Assembly: GCF_018860385.1 (NCBI RefSeq)
Contig: NZ_JAHKPH010000014.1
Span: 94,485-158,484 of the forward strand
Origin: Reinekea forsetii
GTDB lineage: Bacteria > Pseudomonadota > Gammaproteobacteria > Pseudomonadales > Natronospirillaceae
Length of the DNA stretch: 64,000 bases
Reading direction: 5' to 3'
Shown here: piece after piece, positions 23,195-36,317 of the stretch
Position numbering within the stretch: position 1 is the first letter of the stretch
How the letters are laid out: each line of letters opens with the position of its first letter
Position numbers and translations under genes: made by a program
Notes under the pieces: generated by a model
What the model was told of the DNA's origin: nothing
Seen by the model: only the letters and a program-made list of their open reading frames with translations
Database searches by the model: none

Positions 23195-25810
23195 ATGACA
23201 TTTATTCTCACCATTATCGCATCTGTCTGTTTAGTTGCTATTTTACTGCTTCCATCAGTCTGGATTAACCTCTTACTCACAATACTCGGTGTGGCAAGTT
23301 TAATCTATGTAGTGCAAAAATCGCCCAAAATGCTATTCCCCGGGTTTGCGTTGATAATGGCATTGATCGTGGTTCCGGTAACTAAATGGTACCTACCGGC
23401 TCTGTTAAAACAGTCTACTTCGGTTTTAGAAAGCAAAATTGAAACTGAATTCGATGTTATCGAGAGTACTCTGCAGCAATTTTTCTTCAACAACTCTGCC
23501 GCTCTCGATTCTTTGAATCTGTTAATCGCCAATGAAGAAGTACTGACGGACCGAGTTTTTCAAAACTGGATGAAACAGCTGCTGCCTGATTACCGCAACA
23601 ACTACTTAAATATTGCCATCAGTGAAGATCTCATTGCGAAACACGTTTACCCAAAATCAGAAGCCAATTTAAAGGTACTCGCACGCAATTTAGGCGAAAC
23701 TCCCAACATGGGGTTTGTTTATCATGAGGTATTAAAAACTAATGTACCTGGCATCATCGGCCCGGTCGATTTAATACAAGGCGTGCCTGGAGTGATTCGA
23801 GTGGTACCAGTCGAAGGCAAGCCAAATGTCATCATTTCTGGAGTCCTTTCTCTACAAAGCCTAAAAGAACAGCTGATTCCACTCGTTTCGGAGTCCAGTA
23901 AGCTATCTATTGCCGTCACAGGTTATGCAGACCCTTATTACCTAGTTAACCAAGCAGAACCTAAAAAGAGCATCCTAAAACGAGTTGAGTATCAGGATAT
24001 TAAAGTAGATATCTATATTCAGTCTGATCTACTGCAATCGACGATCACTCGAACGCGATGGACCTCATATGCGGTGTCTTTTTTAGCTTGGCTGCTATTA
24101 ACGTCAAGTTTCACATGGCAAAGGCATTCTATTCGCTTAAGAGACCAACAACGCAGCGCCATTTTAGAAAACAAAAACGCCTTAATCGAAGCGCAGCGCC
24201 TAGGGCAACTGGGCTCTTGGCGGCAATCGGGCGATGACTCCTTCAAGCTGTCAGAGCCGCTGCAAAGTTTAATTGGCGTGATGAAAGAAACAATTGCGCT
24301 CAAAGACTTAGACAGCTTGGTTCATCCGAGTGAACACAAAAAGGTTCAGACTGCATTTGAGGAACTCTCCTCGGGGAAACTCACCAGAATCACGACTCAG
24401 CATCGCCTTAGAGTTGGCGAACGCTATCGTTGGTTTGAACACCGAATCGCACGCTCTGAAGATGGTGAGTTAACTGGCATTGTGCGCGATATTCAAACGA
24501 TTAAAGAGCAAGAAAAGCAGGTTGCAAAGCTTGAAGCATTTGACCCGCTGACAGGTGCATCTAATCGTCGACACTTTCACCAGCTCGTGTCACAAAACAT
24601 CGCCCTGTGTGATCGTCGTAATACCACTCTTGGTTTAATGCTGATCAACATTGATGACTTTCGATCCGTCAATGAAAAATACAATCAAGCCGTTGGTGAT
24701 GAGCTGCTAAAACTAATCGCCAGCCGATTAACCACCATTTGCCGCAAAACAGATTTTATTTCTAGATTAGGTGGTGACACATTTGCTGTAGCACTTGTCG
24801 ATGTCGGCACAGCAAGTCAGTCGGTTATCGCGGTTGAAAATATCCTTCGAAAGTTAAAAATGCCTTATCGATTAAATAATGAAGAGGTATTTCCGCAACT
24901 TACCTGTGGTGTGGCGCTATACCCAGACGATGGGCTAGATTTTGAACATCTGTTACAGCGGTGTGAACAAACATTATCGATCGCTAAAACAAATAAACGC
25001 GGACACTATTCATTTTATTCAGCCGAGTTGGATTCTCAAACGAACCGCCGGCAGCGAATTTTGGCTAGCCTTCCAAGCGCTCTGAAGAATGATCACTTTT
25101 ACATTGTCTTTCAACCTAGGGTCAGCAGTACTGGGGATCACTCATCACTGAGCATGGAGGCGTTGGTACGCTGGCAAGACCCTGAGCTAGGGTTTGTCTC
25201 ACCTGGCGAGTTTATTCCGATTGCCGAAGGTACCAGCTTAATTGCCGATATTGGTACTTGGGTCATGAATGCGGCTTTTTCAGCACTGCATCAGTATAAA
25301 GATCAACTGCCCAGAGGTTTGTCGATATCCATCAATTTATCTCCTCGCCAGTTAGAAGACACTACCTTAGTCAGTAAGGTAAAACAGGCACTCGATAAGT
25401 TCGATATTGACCCAAATTGTATAGAGTTAGAAGTTACCGAACATTCTATCGCGGTCGAGTCTGATATCGTGTTGAGCAATATGAAAGAGCTTAATAACTT
25501 AGGGTTTAAATTCGCCCTTGACGACTTTGGCACCGGCTATTCTAATCTAAGTATGTTGCAATCTTTACCGCTGCACGTTCTAAAAATAGATATGAGTTTC
25601 ATAAGAAACATTGGCTTTAGTGATAAGTCGAATGAGTTGGTCCGAGCCATCATAGATTTGGGCCACACCTTAGGGCTACACACTGTTGCAGAAGGTGTTG
25701 AAACCATTGAACAGGTCTCTTATCTAGAAAAATTAGGGTGCGAAGAGCTCCAAGGCTTCTACTTTTATAAACCAGCCCCCATTGAAGAGCTCATCAACAG
25801 ATTAGCTTGA
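23195..25810 (+). CDS. Membrane GGDEF-EAL protein, probable c-di-GMP phosphodiesterase
   Basis: An 871-residue sensor. Two or three N-terminal membrane helices (residues 2-70) are followed by a periplasmic region, another helix near 290 (SYAVSFLAWLLLTSSFTW), a PAS-like domain with PAC end (TGIVRDIQTIKEQEKQ), a GGDEF domain and an EAL domain. The GGDEF signature is degenerate (LGGDTFAV, Glu replaced by Thr), so cyclase activity is unlikely. The EAL domain looks intact: MEALVRW, INLSPRQLED, LEVTEHSI, DDFGTGYSNL, LKIDMSFI and AEGVET. The likely reaction is hydrolysis of c-di-GMP to pGpG. It should respond to an unknown periplasmic signal. Confidence 0.9.
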   Translation: MTFILTIIASVCLVAILLLPSVWINLLLTILGVASLIYVVQKSPKMLFPGFALIMALIVVPVTKWYLPALLKQSTSVLESKIETEFDVIESTLQQFFFNNSAALDSLNLLIANEEVLTDRVFQNWMKQLLPDYRNNYLNIAISEDLIAKHVYPKSEANLKVLARNLGETPNMGFVYHEVLKTNVPGIIGPVDLIQGVPGVIRVVPVEGKPNVIISGVLSLQSLKEQLIPLVSESSKLSIAVTGYADPYYLVNQAEPKKSILKRVEYQDIKVDIYIQSDLLQSTITRTRWTSYAVSFLAWLLLTSSFTWQRHSIRLRDQQRSAILENKNALIEAQRLGQLGSWRQSGDDSFKLSEPLQSLIGVMKETIALKDLDSLVHPSEHKKVQTAFEELSSGKLTRITTQHRLRVGERYRWFEHRIARSEDGELTGIVRDIQTIKEQEKQVAKLEAFDPLTGASNRRHFHQLVSQNIALCDRRNTTLGLMLINIDDFRSVNEKYNQAVGDELLKLIASRLTTICRKTDFISRLGGDTFAVALVDVGTASQSVIAVENILRKLKMPYRLNNEEVFPQLTCGVALYPDDGLDFEHLLQRCEQTLSIAKTNKRGHYSFYSAELDSQTNRRQRILASLPSALKNDHFYIVFQPRVSSTGDHSSLSMEALVRWQDPELGFVSPGEFIPIAEGTSLIADIGTWVMNAAFSALHQYKDQLPRGLSISINLSPRQLEDTTLVSKVKQALDKFDIDPNCIELEVTEHSIAVESDIVLSNMKELNNLGFKFALDDFGTGYSNLSMLQSLPLHVLKIDMSFIRNIGFSDKSNELVRAIIDLGHTLGLHTVAEGVETIEQVSYLEKLGCEELQGFYFYKPAPIEELINRLA

Positions 25811-26710
25811 TGCCTTTTTATTCAACAGCAATGTTGCTGCAACGCCTGCACTGACGAATGCAATGCCCATCCATTGTATTGGGCTTATTGTCGCGTTTAA
25901 CACCACCATGCTTAAAATTGCGTTGAACAAAGGCGCAGTCGTGATCATTAAACCTGCAATGGTAGCGTTTGATCTGTTAACGGCCGATATCCAACAAAAG
26001 TAAGACACCAATGAAGGGAACAGGGCAACAAATAACACAGCCCAATATTGGTCCTTAGCAGGAGCAATGAATGCGCCTTCGCGAACCATATCAAAGACCC
26101 AAAACGGAATAATAAAGAGCGTTCCGACGCCCATAAAAAATGTCAGTAAAGCCACTGAACTAATACCAATGGGAGACAGCTTTTTCAATAAAACGGTATA
26201 GAAAGACCAACTTAGCATAGCGACCACAAGCAGCAATTCGCCGACCCCGGCACCTGATTCACTTAAAACTGACCAGTCTCCTTGCGTGACAACGACAAGT
26301 GCTCCAAACACCGCCAACAAAAAAGTAAGCCACTGGATAAGTGATTGTTTAGCGCCACCAAATATACTCGACACAATGGCAATAAATACCGGCAGCATCG
26401 CTAAAAAGGCCCCTACGTTAACAGGCTGAGTATATTCTAATGCCCAATATTGGAAAGTGTTGTACAAAGTAACACTTAAAATGGACAACCCAACCAATGG
26501 CCAAAAATTCGCTTTAAACCAGTTTTTTTGGGCAAGTAGTTTTGGCAAACCGAATGGCAGTAAAATTAAAAAAGCGGTAATCCAACGAAACTGTGAAAGG
26601 GTAAAGGCCGGTAATGTTGCCACTACCATCTTTCCTACAATCGCATTAGCCGCCCAAAAAAAGCTGGCGGTCGATGCGAGCACTACTGCTATTACGGTTT
26701 GATTTGCCAT
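25802..26710 (-). CDS. EamA/DMT-family transporter
   Basis: Inner-membrane transporter of the drug/metabolite superfamily: about ten helices in two EamA repeats (first repeat from ASFFWAANAIVGKMV, second from LLLVVAMLSWSFYTVLLKKL). The typical repeat end is seen in QYWALEYTQPVNVGAFLAML and, in the second half, ITTAPLFNAILSMVVL. Substrate unknown. I use the ATG at 26710, four bases after AGAGGG, instead of the GTG at 26722. It lies after the terminator of the atp operon and overlaps the end of the GGDEF-EAL gene by nine bases in convergent orientation. Confidence 0.87.
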   Translation of the reverse strand: MANQTVIAVVLASTASFFWAANAIVGKMVVATLPAFTLSQFRWITAFLILLPFGLPKLLAQKNWFKANFWPLVGLSILSVTLYNTFQYWALEYTQPVNVGAFLAMLPVFIAIVSSIFGGAKQSLIQWLTFLLAVFGALVVVTQGDWSVLSESGAGVGELLLVVAMLSWSFYTVLLKKLSPIGISSVALLTFFMGVGTLFIIPFWVFDMVREGAFIAPAKDQYWAVLFVALFPSLVSYFCWISAVNRSNATIAGLMITTAPLFNAILSMVVLNATISPIQWMGIAFVSAGVAATLLLNKKASS

Positions 26711-26722
26711 TGTCCCTCTCAC

Positions 26723-26752
26723 TAAAAAAAAAGCGACCCTAGGGTCGCTTTT
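26723..26752 (-). terminator. Intrinsic terminator of the atp operon
   Basis: A perfect palindrome AAGCGACCCTAGGGTCGCTT, flanked by A and T runs on both sides, lies 22 bases after atpC. On the minus strand the stem is followed by nine T, a strong terminator; the mirrored A run makes it potentially bidirectional. Confidence 0.9.
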
Positions 26753-26773
26753 AACTTAAACCAAAAATGGTTA

Positions 26774-27196
26774 TTAACGAAGTGCTTTTCGTGCCTGCTT
26801 AATGGTACGAAGTTGGCCAACAGCTCTTGCTAACTGAGAAGCAACTTCAGCAAACTCTTTGCTTGCCATGCTATCAGCTAAGGTTTGAGCAGCCGCTTGC
26901 TTCGCCTGTTCGGCTTTCGCTTCGTCTAAGTCATCGGCTCGCACAGCTGTATCAGCTAAAACCGTAATTTGGTTTGGCTGAACTTCAAGATAACCGCCAT
27001 CTACGTAGATGACTTCTTCTTTACCATGCTGCTTAATGACTCGGACAGGTCCCGGCACTAAACGAGTTAGTAGAGGAGCGTGCCCTGGTTTTATACCGAG
27101 CTCGCCCGCTTCACCCTCACACACCAACAGTTCGACAAGGCCATCAAAGACCTTCTCTTCGGCACTGACGATGTCGCAACGTACTGTCATAGCCAT
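26774..27196 (-). CDS. atpC: ATP synthase epsilon subunit
   Basis: The 140-residue central-stalk subunit of F1 that regulates ATP hydrolysis. The N-terminal beta sandwich is recognisable from [20 protein letters not shown] then [19 protein letters not shown] and [20 protein letters not shown]; the C-terminal helical hairpin follows ([16 protein letters not shown]). Last gene of the operon, 23 bases after atpD. Confidence 0.97.
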   Translation of the reverse strand: MAMTVRCDIVSAEEKVFDGLVELLVCEGEAGELGIKPGHAPLLTRLVPGPVRVIKQHGKEEVIYVDGGYLEVQPNQITVLADTAVRADDLDEAKAEQAKQAAAQTLADSMASKEFAEVASQLARAVGQLRTIKQARKALR

Positions 27197-27219
27197 GTGA
27201 TGTTACCTCCAGTGTGTGA

Positions 27220-28641
<1,422 letters not shown>

Positions 28642-29508
28642 TTATTGCACCGCCGCAGCGCCGCCAACAATTTCAGAAATTTCTTGAGTAATCGCGGCCT
28701 GACGGGCCTTGTTGTACTCAAGTTTCAGGTTATCGATCATTTCACCAGCGTTGTCGGTGGCGCTCTTCATAGCCATCATTCGAGAGGCTTGTTCACAGGC
28801 TCCATTTTCGACAACACCCTGGTATACCTGGGCTTCGATAAAGCGTGTTAACAATCCATTCAAAAGCGATTCCGCATCTGGCTCATAGAGATAATCCCAC
28901 GCATAACTGCGCTTCGTTTCATCTTCTGCCGCTTTCAACGGTAACAACTGGTCTACCTTTGGTTTCTGTACCATGGTGTTTATAAACTCGTTATAAACAA
29001 CATACAGACGGTCAATCTTGCCGGATTCAAAGTCATCTAACATAACTTTAACGCCGCCGATTAGGTCTTTTACGGTTGGCTTATCACCAACATGCGTGAT
29101 GGATGCGACTACGTCGAATCCACGCGCTTTAAAAAAACCTGTGCCTTTACTACCAATGGCACAAACCTGAGTTTCAACACCTTTTGCTTTCCATTCTTCA
29201 GCATTTTTGCTGATCGACTTGAAAAGGTTAGCGTTCAAACCACCACAGAGACCTCGGTCGGTGGACACTACAATGTAGCCCACTCTTTTTACTTCACGAT
29301 CTTGCAGATAAACGTGCTTATACTCAGTGTTCGCATTCGCTAGATGCCCGATTACCGCTTGCACTTTTTGTGCATACGGCTGGCTAACTAACATACGATC
29401 TTGAGCTTTACGCATTTTACTCGCTGCAACTAACTGCATTGCAGAGGTAATTTTACGCGTATTATTAATGCTATTTATCTGCGTTCGTATTTCTTTTCCG
29501 ACTGCCAT
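28642..29508 (-). CDS. atpG: ATP synthase gamma subunit
   Basis: Rotary central-stalk subunit, 288 residues. The N-terminal helix is recognisable ([20 protein letters not shown] followed by [10 protein letters not shown]), as are the Rossmann-like [11 protein letters not shown] segment and the C-terminal helix [20 protein letters not shown] before [10 protein letters not shown]. Located between atpA and atpD. Confidence 0.98.
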   Translation of the reverse strand: MAVGKEIRTQINSINNTRKITSAMQLVAASKMRKAQDRMLVSQPYAQKVQAVIGHLANANTEYKHVYLQDREVKRVGYIVVSTDRGLCGGLNANLFKSISKNAEEWKAKGVETQVCAIGSKGTGFFKARGFDVVASITHVGDKPTVKDLIGGVKVMLDDFESGKIDRLYVVYNEFINTMVQKPKVDQLLPLKAAEDETKRSYAWDYLYEPDAESLLNGLLTRFIEAQVYQGVVENGACEQASRMMAMKSATDNAGEMIDNLKLEYNKARQAAITQEISEIVGGAAAVQ

Positions 29509-29553
29509 AGCATTAGCCTCAGTTAGTTGGCTACTTTCGTAGCCAGAATCAAT

Positions 29554-31098
29554 TTACCAGCTTTGAGTCGCTTTGAATTTTTCAAAAGCGGCTTTAAAGG
29601 TGCCTTCGATATCATCATTCCACTTACCTGATTCAGAAATTTCTTTCATCAGGTCGCCGTGTTCACTGTTCATGTAAGCATGAAGAGCGGCTTCAAAAGG
29701 AAGTACTTGTGAAACTTCAAGTTCATTCAAGTGACCTTCGTTAGCGGCATAAACTGAGACAGCCATTTCAGCAACGCTTAAAGGCGCATACTGGTTTTGC
29801 TTCATCAATTCGGTAACACGAGCACCGTGGTCTAACTGTGCTTTAGTAGCGTCGTCTAGGTCAGATGCGAACTGCGAGAATGCCGCAAGTTCACGATACT
29901 GAGCCAATGCAGTACGAATACCGCCAGACAGCTTTTTCATGATTTTCGTTTGCGCCGAACCACCCACACGAGATACCGAAATACCGGCGTTCATCGCAGG
30001 ACGAACACCTGCGTTGAATAAATCAGATTCTAAGAAGATCTGACCATCGGTAATCGAAATTACGTTGGTAGGTACGAATGCAGATACGTCACCACCTTGG
30101 GTTTCAATAATTGGTAATGCAGTTAAAGAACCTGTCTTACCTTTTACTTCACCTTTAGTGAATTCTTCTACGTATTCTGCGTTTACGCGCGAAGAACGCT
30201 CTAGTAAACGTGAATGCAAGTAGAAAACGTCACCTGGGTAAGCTTCACGACCCGGCGGACGACGTAACAACAATGAAATTTGACGATAAGCAACGGCTTG
30301 CTTAGACAAATCATCATAAATGATTAGGGCATCTTCACCGCGGTCGCGGAAGTATTCGCCCATAGAGCAACCAGAATATGGTGCAATAAATTGCATCGAT
30401 GCTGGTTCAGAAGCCGAAGCTACAACGATGGTGGTATATTCCATCGCACCGTGCTCTTCTAATTTACGTACAACGTTAGCAATGGTTGAACGCTTCTGGC
30501 CGATAGCAACATAGACACATTTAATGCCAGTTCCTTTCTGAGCCAAGATAGCATCAACGGCCATCGCTGTTTTACCTGTTTGACGGTCACCAATAATAAG
30601 CTCACGTTGTCCGCGGCCGATTGGTACCATTGAGTCAACAGACTTATAACCAGTTTGTACCGGCTGATCGACCGACTGACGAGCAATTACACCTGGTGCA
30701 ACTTTCTCGATTGGGTCAGACAATTTCGCATTGATATCGCCTTTACCATCGATTGGGTTACCCAAAGAGTCAACCACACGACCCAGTAGTTCAGGACCAA
30801 CAGGGACTTCAAGAATACGGCCGGTGCACTTACAAGTTTGGCCTTCGGCCAACATCTTGTACTCACCAAGTACAACAGCACCAACAGAGTCTTGCTCTAG
30901 GTTAAGTGCCATACCGAAAGCGCCGCCTTCGAATTCGATCATTTCGCCGTACATTACATCGGCTAGACCGTGGATACGTACAATACCGTCAGATACACCG
31001 ACGATAGTACCTTCATTTTGTGCTTTAGAACCCGTATCTAACTTCGCGATACGATCCTTAATAATGTCACTGATTTCTGAAGGATTCAGTTGCTGCAT
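29554..31098 (-). CDS. atpA: ATP synthase alpha subunit
   Basis: Non-catalytic nucleotide-binding subunit of F1, 514 residues. P-loop [13 protein letters not shown], the [20 protein letters not shown] segment, and the arginine-finger region [10 protein letters not shown] are present. Starts 13 bases after atpH. Confidence 0.98.
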   Translation of the reverse strand: MQQLNPSEISDIIKDRIAKLDTGSKAQNEGTIVGVSDGIVRIHGLADVMYGEMIEFEGGAFGMALNLEQDSVGAVVLGEYKMLAEGQTCKCTGRILEVPVGPELLGRVVDSLGNPIDGKGDINAKLSDPIEKVAPGVIARQSVDQPVQTGYKSVDSMVPIGRGQRELIIGDRQTGKTAMAVDAILAQKGTGIKCVYVAIGQKRSTIANVVRKLEEHGAMEYTTIVVASASEPASMQFIAPYSGCSMGEYFRDRGEDALIIYDDLSKQAVAYRQISLLLRRPPGREAYPGDVFYLHSRLLERSSRVNAEYVEEFTKGEVKGKTGSLTALPIIETQGGDVSAFVPTNVISITDGQIFLESDLFNAGVRPAMNAGISVSRVGGSAQTKIMKKLSGGIRTALAQYRELAAFSQFASDLDDATKAQLDHGARVTELMKQNQYAPLSVAEMAVSVYAANEGHLNELEVSQVLPFEAALHAYMNSEHGDLMKEISESGKWNDDIEGTFKAAFEKFKATQSW

Positions 31099-31111
31099 GC
31101 GTTTTCCCTCA

Positions 31112-31648
31112 TTAGGAATTCATTGCGTCAGCGAGTTTCGACAATTTTCCGCGTACGGAGTCGTCGATAACCAGATCGCCAGCTTTGATGATGACACCGC
31201 CAATTAAGGCTGTATCGATTTCAATTGTCAGAGAAACTTCACGATCTAACTTCTTCGCCAGTTTATCTGATAACGTTTTTTGCTGAGCGTCGCTGAGTGA
31301 AAAGGCACTCTTAACGACTACATCGGCACTTTTTTCATGCTCGGCTTTGAGCAAGTCAAATTGTGCGCTGATTTCTGTCAACAAAGGAAAACGGTTATTT
31401 TCTGCTAATACATCTAGCAGGCTTTTCGCCCCTTCGTTGCAATCATCCCCTGCTAACTGCGCAAGAGTAGTCGCTTTCTCAGATGCCGTTACTGATGGGT
31501 TACCAATAAACTGGTGTACCTCATCAGAGCCAATAATTGCGCCAAGCGTTGCTAATGCTGAAGACCATGCGGATAGTTCGCCGGCTTCAACGGCTGCATT
31601 AAATGCAGCTTTCGCGTAAGGTCGGGCGAGCGTACTTAATTCTGCCAT
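31112..31648 (-). CDS. atpH: ATP synthase delta subunit
   Basis: Peripheral-stalk connector (OSCP type), 178 residues. N-terminal [20 protein letters not shown] and the C-terminal segment [20 protein letters not shown] then KLSKLADAM are typical. Confidence 0.97.
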   Translation of the reverse strand: MAELSTLARPYAKAAFNAAVEAGELSAWSSALATLGAIIGSDEVHQFIGNPSVTASEKATTLAQLAGDDCNEGAKSLLDVLAENNRFPLLTEISAQFDLLKAEHEKSADVVVKSAFSLSDAQQKTLSDKLAKKLDREVSLTIEIDTALIGGVIIKAGDLVIDDSVRGKLSKLADAMNS

Positions 31649-31660
31649 ATTCCCATCTCC

Positions 31661-32131
31661 TTACAGCGACGCTGCTAGCTTGTCCAACAATTCGCTGTGT
31701 TTCTTCTCATCAACTTCAGACTGAAGAATTTTCTCTGCACCGGCTAACGTAAGTTCAGACACTTTAGCGCGTAATTCTTCACGAGCTAAATTGCGTTCTT
31801 TCTCTACGTCAGATGCGGCACTTGCGACAATGCGCTTAGCTTCAGCGGCTGCTTCAGCTTTTGCTTCGTCTACAATACCGGCAGCACGTCGATTCGCTTG
31901 CTCAATAATTTCAGCGGCAGTCGCTTTAGCTTCGCTAATTTGCTTTCCTGCGTTTGCTTGAGCAAGTTCTAAATCTTTGCTTGCGCGGCTTGCGGCGTCT
32001 AAGCCTTCGGCAATTTTCTTCTGGCGCTCCTGCATGGCTGCCATAATAGGCGGCCATACATACATAGCACACAACCAGACGAAAATGGCGAAGACGACGA
32101 TTTGGCCAATTAATGTTGCGTTAAAATTCAC
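31661..32131 (-). CDS. atpF: ATP synthase b subunit
   Basis: Peripheral-stalk subunit, 156 residues, one N-terminal membrane helix ([20 protein letters not shown]) followed by a long Ala/Glu/Lys-rich dimerising helix. Same length as in E. coli. Confidence 0.97.
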   Translation of the reverse strand: MNFNATLIGQIVVFAIFVWLCAMYVWPPIMAAMQERQKKIAEGLDAASRASKDLELAQANAGKQISEAKATAAEIIEQANRRAAGIVDEAKAEAAAEAKRIVASAASDVEKERNLAREELRAKVSELTLAGAEKILQSEVDEKKHSELLDKLAASL

Positions 32132-32180
32132 GCCTTCACCTCGTTTTGGTTAATGAATCAAAAGGTCTTTTGACCGACAA

Positions 32181-32417
<237 letters not shown>

Positions 32418-32493
32418 CTAGTTTTTTAAATTACAAGTTTCAGTTTATAAAAAGGGTGTAACCCTGGTGCCCAACCGAAGCTGAGCGAATTTT

Positions 32494-33809
<1,316 letters not shown>

Positions 33810-33858
33810 CAATACTTATTTTTATTTACTGGCGATTCGGTGCCAAATTCGAGCGCAG

Positions 33859-33887
33859 AGTATATTGGGTTCGTTGTTCCGCATCAA
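33859..33887 (-). promoter_or_regulatory. Sigma-70 promoter of the atp operon
   Basis: On the minus strand TTGATG and TATACT are separated by exactly 17 bases; the -10 box ends about 50 bases before atpI. This would let the atp genes be expressed independently of the parAB transcript. Confidence 0.72.
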
Positions 33888-33948
33888 CTAGCATAGTGAC
33901 ATGGCGCTACAACAATTTACATGCAACCCACCTGACACAGCGTTCGAA

Positions 33949-34833
33949 TTACTTTACGTGCGCCAAGATACCGTCGAGCTCATCTAAACTGGTGTATTTG
34001 ATTGTCAATGAACCTTTACCACCAGCGCCATGCTTAATTTGCACTGACGCACCCAAACGCTTTTCCAGCATGCTCTCTAGACGCTTAATGTTGGCATCAT
34101 TAGACATGACCGATTTTGACGAATCCGTTGGTTTCGGTGAGTTCGCTTGACGAACCAATGCCTCTGTTTGGCGAACCGTTAAGCCTTTAGCGACAACTTG
34201 CCGAGCCGCATCTATCTGCGAGTCTCCCGACAACCCTAACAAAGCTCGCGCATGACCCATTTCTAAATCGCCATGCTCTAACATGCGGCGCACATCAGGC
34301 TCTAAACTGATTAAGCGCAATAGGTTAGTCACCGTCACACGGGATTTACCAATGGCTTGAGCCACTTCAGCTTGAGTAAGCTCAAATTCTTTTTGTAGGC
34401 GCTGCAATGCAAACGCCTCTTCCATTGGATTTAAGTTTTCTCGCTGAACGTTCTCAATCAACGCCATGGCAATGGCGTCTTCATCGGACACATCGCGAAT
34501 CACCGCTGGAATTTTTTCCAACTCAGCCATTTGCGAAGCACGCCAACGACGCTCGCCAGCAATTAATTCATACGATTGCGGGCCGATAGGACGCACCACT
34601 ACGGGCTGCATAACACCTTGAGCACGTATAGAACTGGCTAACTCTTCTAACGCCTCGGTCGACATATCGCGTCGAGGCTGATAAGTCCCCGGTTGTACCC
34701 ATTCAATAGGCAACTCTTTAAGGCCACCATCTTTAAGGGTCTCAACCGGCTGCTCCGTTATCTCAGCAACTTCCTGGCGCTTAGTAATGAGCGCGTCTAA
34801 TCCTTTACCTAAGCCTCTTCTTTTGGCTGACAT
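33949..34833 (-). CDS. parB: Chromosome partitioning protein ParB
   Basis: CTP-dependent DNA-binding protein that loads at parS sites near the origin. 294 residues: an N-terminal AKRRGLGKGLDALI, the CTP-binding motif ELIAGERRWRASQMA, the EDAIAMALIENVQRENLNPM segment, a helix-turn-helix LTQAEVAQAIGKSRVTVTNL and a C-terminal dimer domain. Ten bases after parA. I did not see a canonical parS (TGTTTCACGTGAAACA) while reading the window. Confidence 0.97.
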   Translation of the reverse strand: MSAKRRGLGKGLDALITKRQEVAEITEQPVETLKDGGLKELPIEWVQPGTYQPRRDMSTEALEELASSIRAQGVMQPVVVRPIGPQSYELIAGERRWRASQMAELEKIPAVIRDVSDEDAIAMALIENVQRENLNPMEEAFALQRLQKEFELTQAEVAQAIGKSRVTVTNLLRLISLEPDVRRMLEHGDLEMGHARALLGLSGDSQIDAARQVVAKGLTVRQTEALVRQANSPKPTDSSKSVMSNDANIKRLESMLEKRLGASVQIKHGAGGKGSLTIKYTSLDELDGILAHVK

Positions 34834-34843
34834 CTCTATTACC

Positions 34844-35653
34844 TTACTGTTTTACGGTTTCTAACGCAGTGTCTGTGCTGGCTTTGTCGCCTTCAACTCG
34901 ACGAACAAGCTCGCCGGCTAACGCCAAATAAGCTTTCGCACCGCTGGATTGACGATCATAAACCAAGGCTGGCAACCCATAACTTGGGGCTTCAGCTAAA
35001 CGCACGTTTCTGGGAATAACGGCACTGAATACTTTATCGCCAAAGTGCTCAAACAATTGTTCTGACACATCATTCGTTAGGCTATTTCTTGGATCGTACA
35101 TGGTACGCAGTAATCCACCCACCTCTAAAGAGGGGTTAATCACTTTCTGGATTCGGCTGATGGTATCGAGCAAAGCGGCCAACCCTTCTAACGCGTAGTA
35201 TTCACATTGCATTGGAATAAGGATTTTTTGCGCGGCACAAAGCGCATTGACGGTCAGCATATTCAACGATGGCGGGCAATCGATGAAAATATAATCGTAA
35301 TTTTTCTTAACTTCTGCCAGCGCATACTGCAATCGATGCTCTTTCATTTTAAGCTCAATGAGCTCAACTTCTGCGGCGGTTAAGTCACCATTGGCTGGCA
35401 AAACATCATAGCCCGCTTCTTCAGAATGCAATATGGCTTCATTGCAATCGCACTTTCCGGTCAATACATCGTAGGCTGACAAACTGAGGTCAGATTTATC
35501 GATTCCGCTGCCCATGGTCGCGTTACCCTGAGGATCTAGGTCGACCACCAGCACTCTGCGCTTCATAGCGACAAGAGATGCGGGCAAGTTTATCGCCGTC
35601 GTTGTTTTGCCGACACCGCCTTTTTGGTTCGTAATTGCGAATATTTGACTCAA
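34844..35653 (-). CDS. parA: Chromosome partitioning ATPase ParA (Soj)
   Basis: Walker-type ATPase that moves ParB-parS complexes. 269 residues with the deviant Walker A KGGVGKTTTAINL, a VVDLDPQGNATMGSG motif and YDYIFIDCPPSLNMLTVNAL. Sits between rsmG and parB, the usual chromosomal order near the origin. Confidence 0.97.
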   Translation of the reverse strand: MSQIFAITNQKGGVGKTTTAINLPASLVAMKRRVLVVDLDPQGNATMGSGIDKSDLSLSAYDVLTGKCDCNEAILHSEEAGYDVLPANGDLTAAEVELIELKMKEHRLQYALAEVKKNYDYIFIDCPPSLNMLTVNALCAAQKILIPMQCEYYALEGLAALLDTISRIQKVINPSLEVGGLLRTMYDPRNSLTNDVSEQLFEHFGDKVFSAVIPRNVRLAEAPSYGLPALVYDRQSSGAKAYLALAGELVRRVEGDKASTDTALETVKQ

Positions 35654-35687
35654 AACGCTTCCTAAGTATGGGCTTTAATAATAATTG

Positions 35688-36317
35688 TTAACGAATACCT
35701 AGCTCTACCATGTGCCGCTCGCCTTCATTGCCGGGTACTTTTATCGGCGAAACGGCCAACACATCAATGTCTTCGGGCAGTTGAGCTATTTCATCTTCGG
35801 GGTACTGCCCCTTCATGGCGATAAATCGACCATCTGATGATAATAAGTGGCGAGAGAAGCCTACCATATCTGACAGCGTTGCAAAGGCTCTAGATGTGAT
35901 CTGGTTAAAATCTTGGCCAGGTTGCCAACTTTCTAGCCGATGATGGACCACTTCGGCGTTATCAACCTTAAGCTCCATCTTTACTTGATTCAAGAAGCGC
36001 GTTTTTTTGCCATTACTGTCGAGCATATAAACCGGCAGCGCTGGGTTAATTAAGGCAATGATCATCCCAGGCAGCCCCGGGCCTGTGCCGACATCCAGTA
36101 AATTGGTCGGTTTTATAAAAGGAACAATGCTTAAGCTGTCAATTAGGTGCCTAGCGATCATCTGGGCTGGGTCACGCACACTGGTGAGGTTATAAGCTTT
36201 ATTCCATTTTACGAGCATGGCGTGGTACGCCAAAAGCCTTTCTATTTGTTCGTCATTCAAGGGCAACTCTAACTGAGCAATGCCTCGTTCTAACTGCGCT
36301 CGGTAGTCTTGGCTCAT
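35688..36317 (-). CDS. rsmG: 16S rRNA (guanine527-N7)-methyltransferase
   Basis: Methylates G527 of 16S rRNA with S-adenosylmethionine. 209 residues; the SAM-binding motif [17 protein letters not shown] and the conserved [19 protein letters not shown] and MKGQ segments are visible. Overlaps the end of mnmG by four bases (ATGA). Confidence 0.97.
   Translation of the reverse strand: MSQDYRAQLERGIAQLELPLNDEQIERLLAYHAMLVKWNKAYNLTSVRDPAQMIARHLIDSLSIVPFIKPTNLLDVGTGPGLPGMIIALINPALPVYMLDSNGKKTRFLNQVKMELKVDNAEVVHHRLESWQPGQDFNQITSRAFATLSDMVGFSRHLLSSDGRFIAMKGQYPEDEIAQLPEDIDVLAVSPIKVPGNEGERHMVELGIR

Noticed and set aside
26457..26702. 81-codon plus-strand frame opposite the EamA transporter.
   Set aside because: Antisense shadow of a well-supported membrane protein gene.
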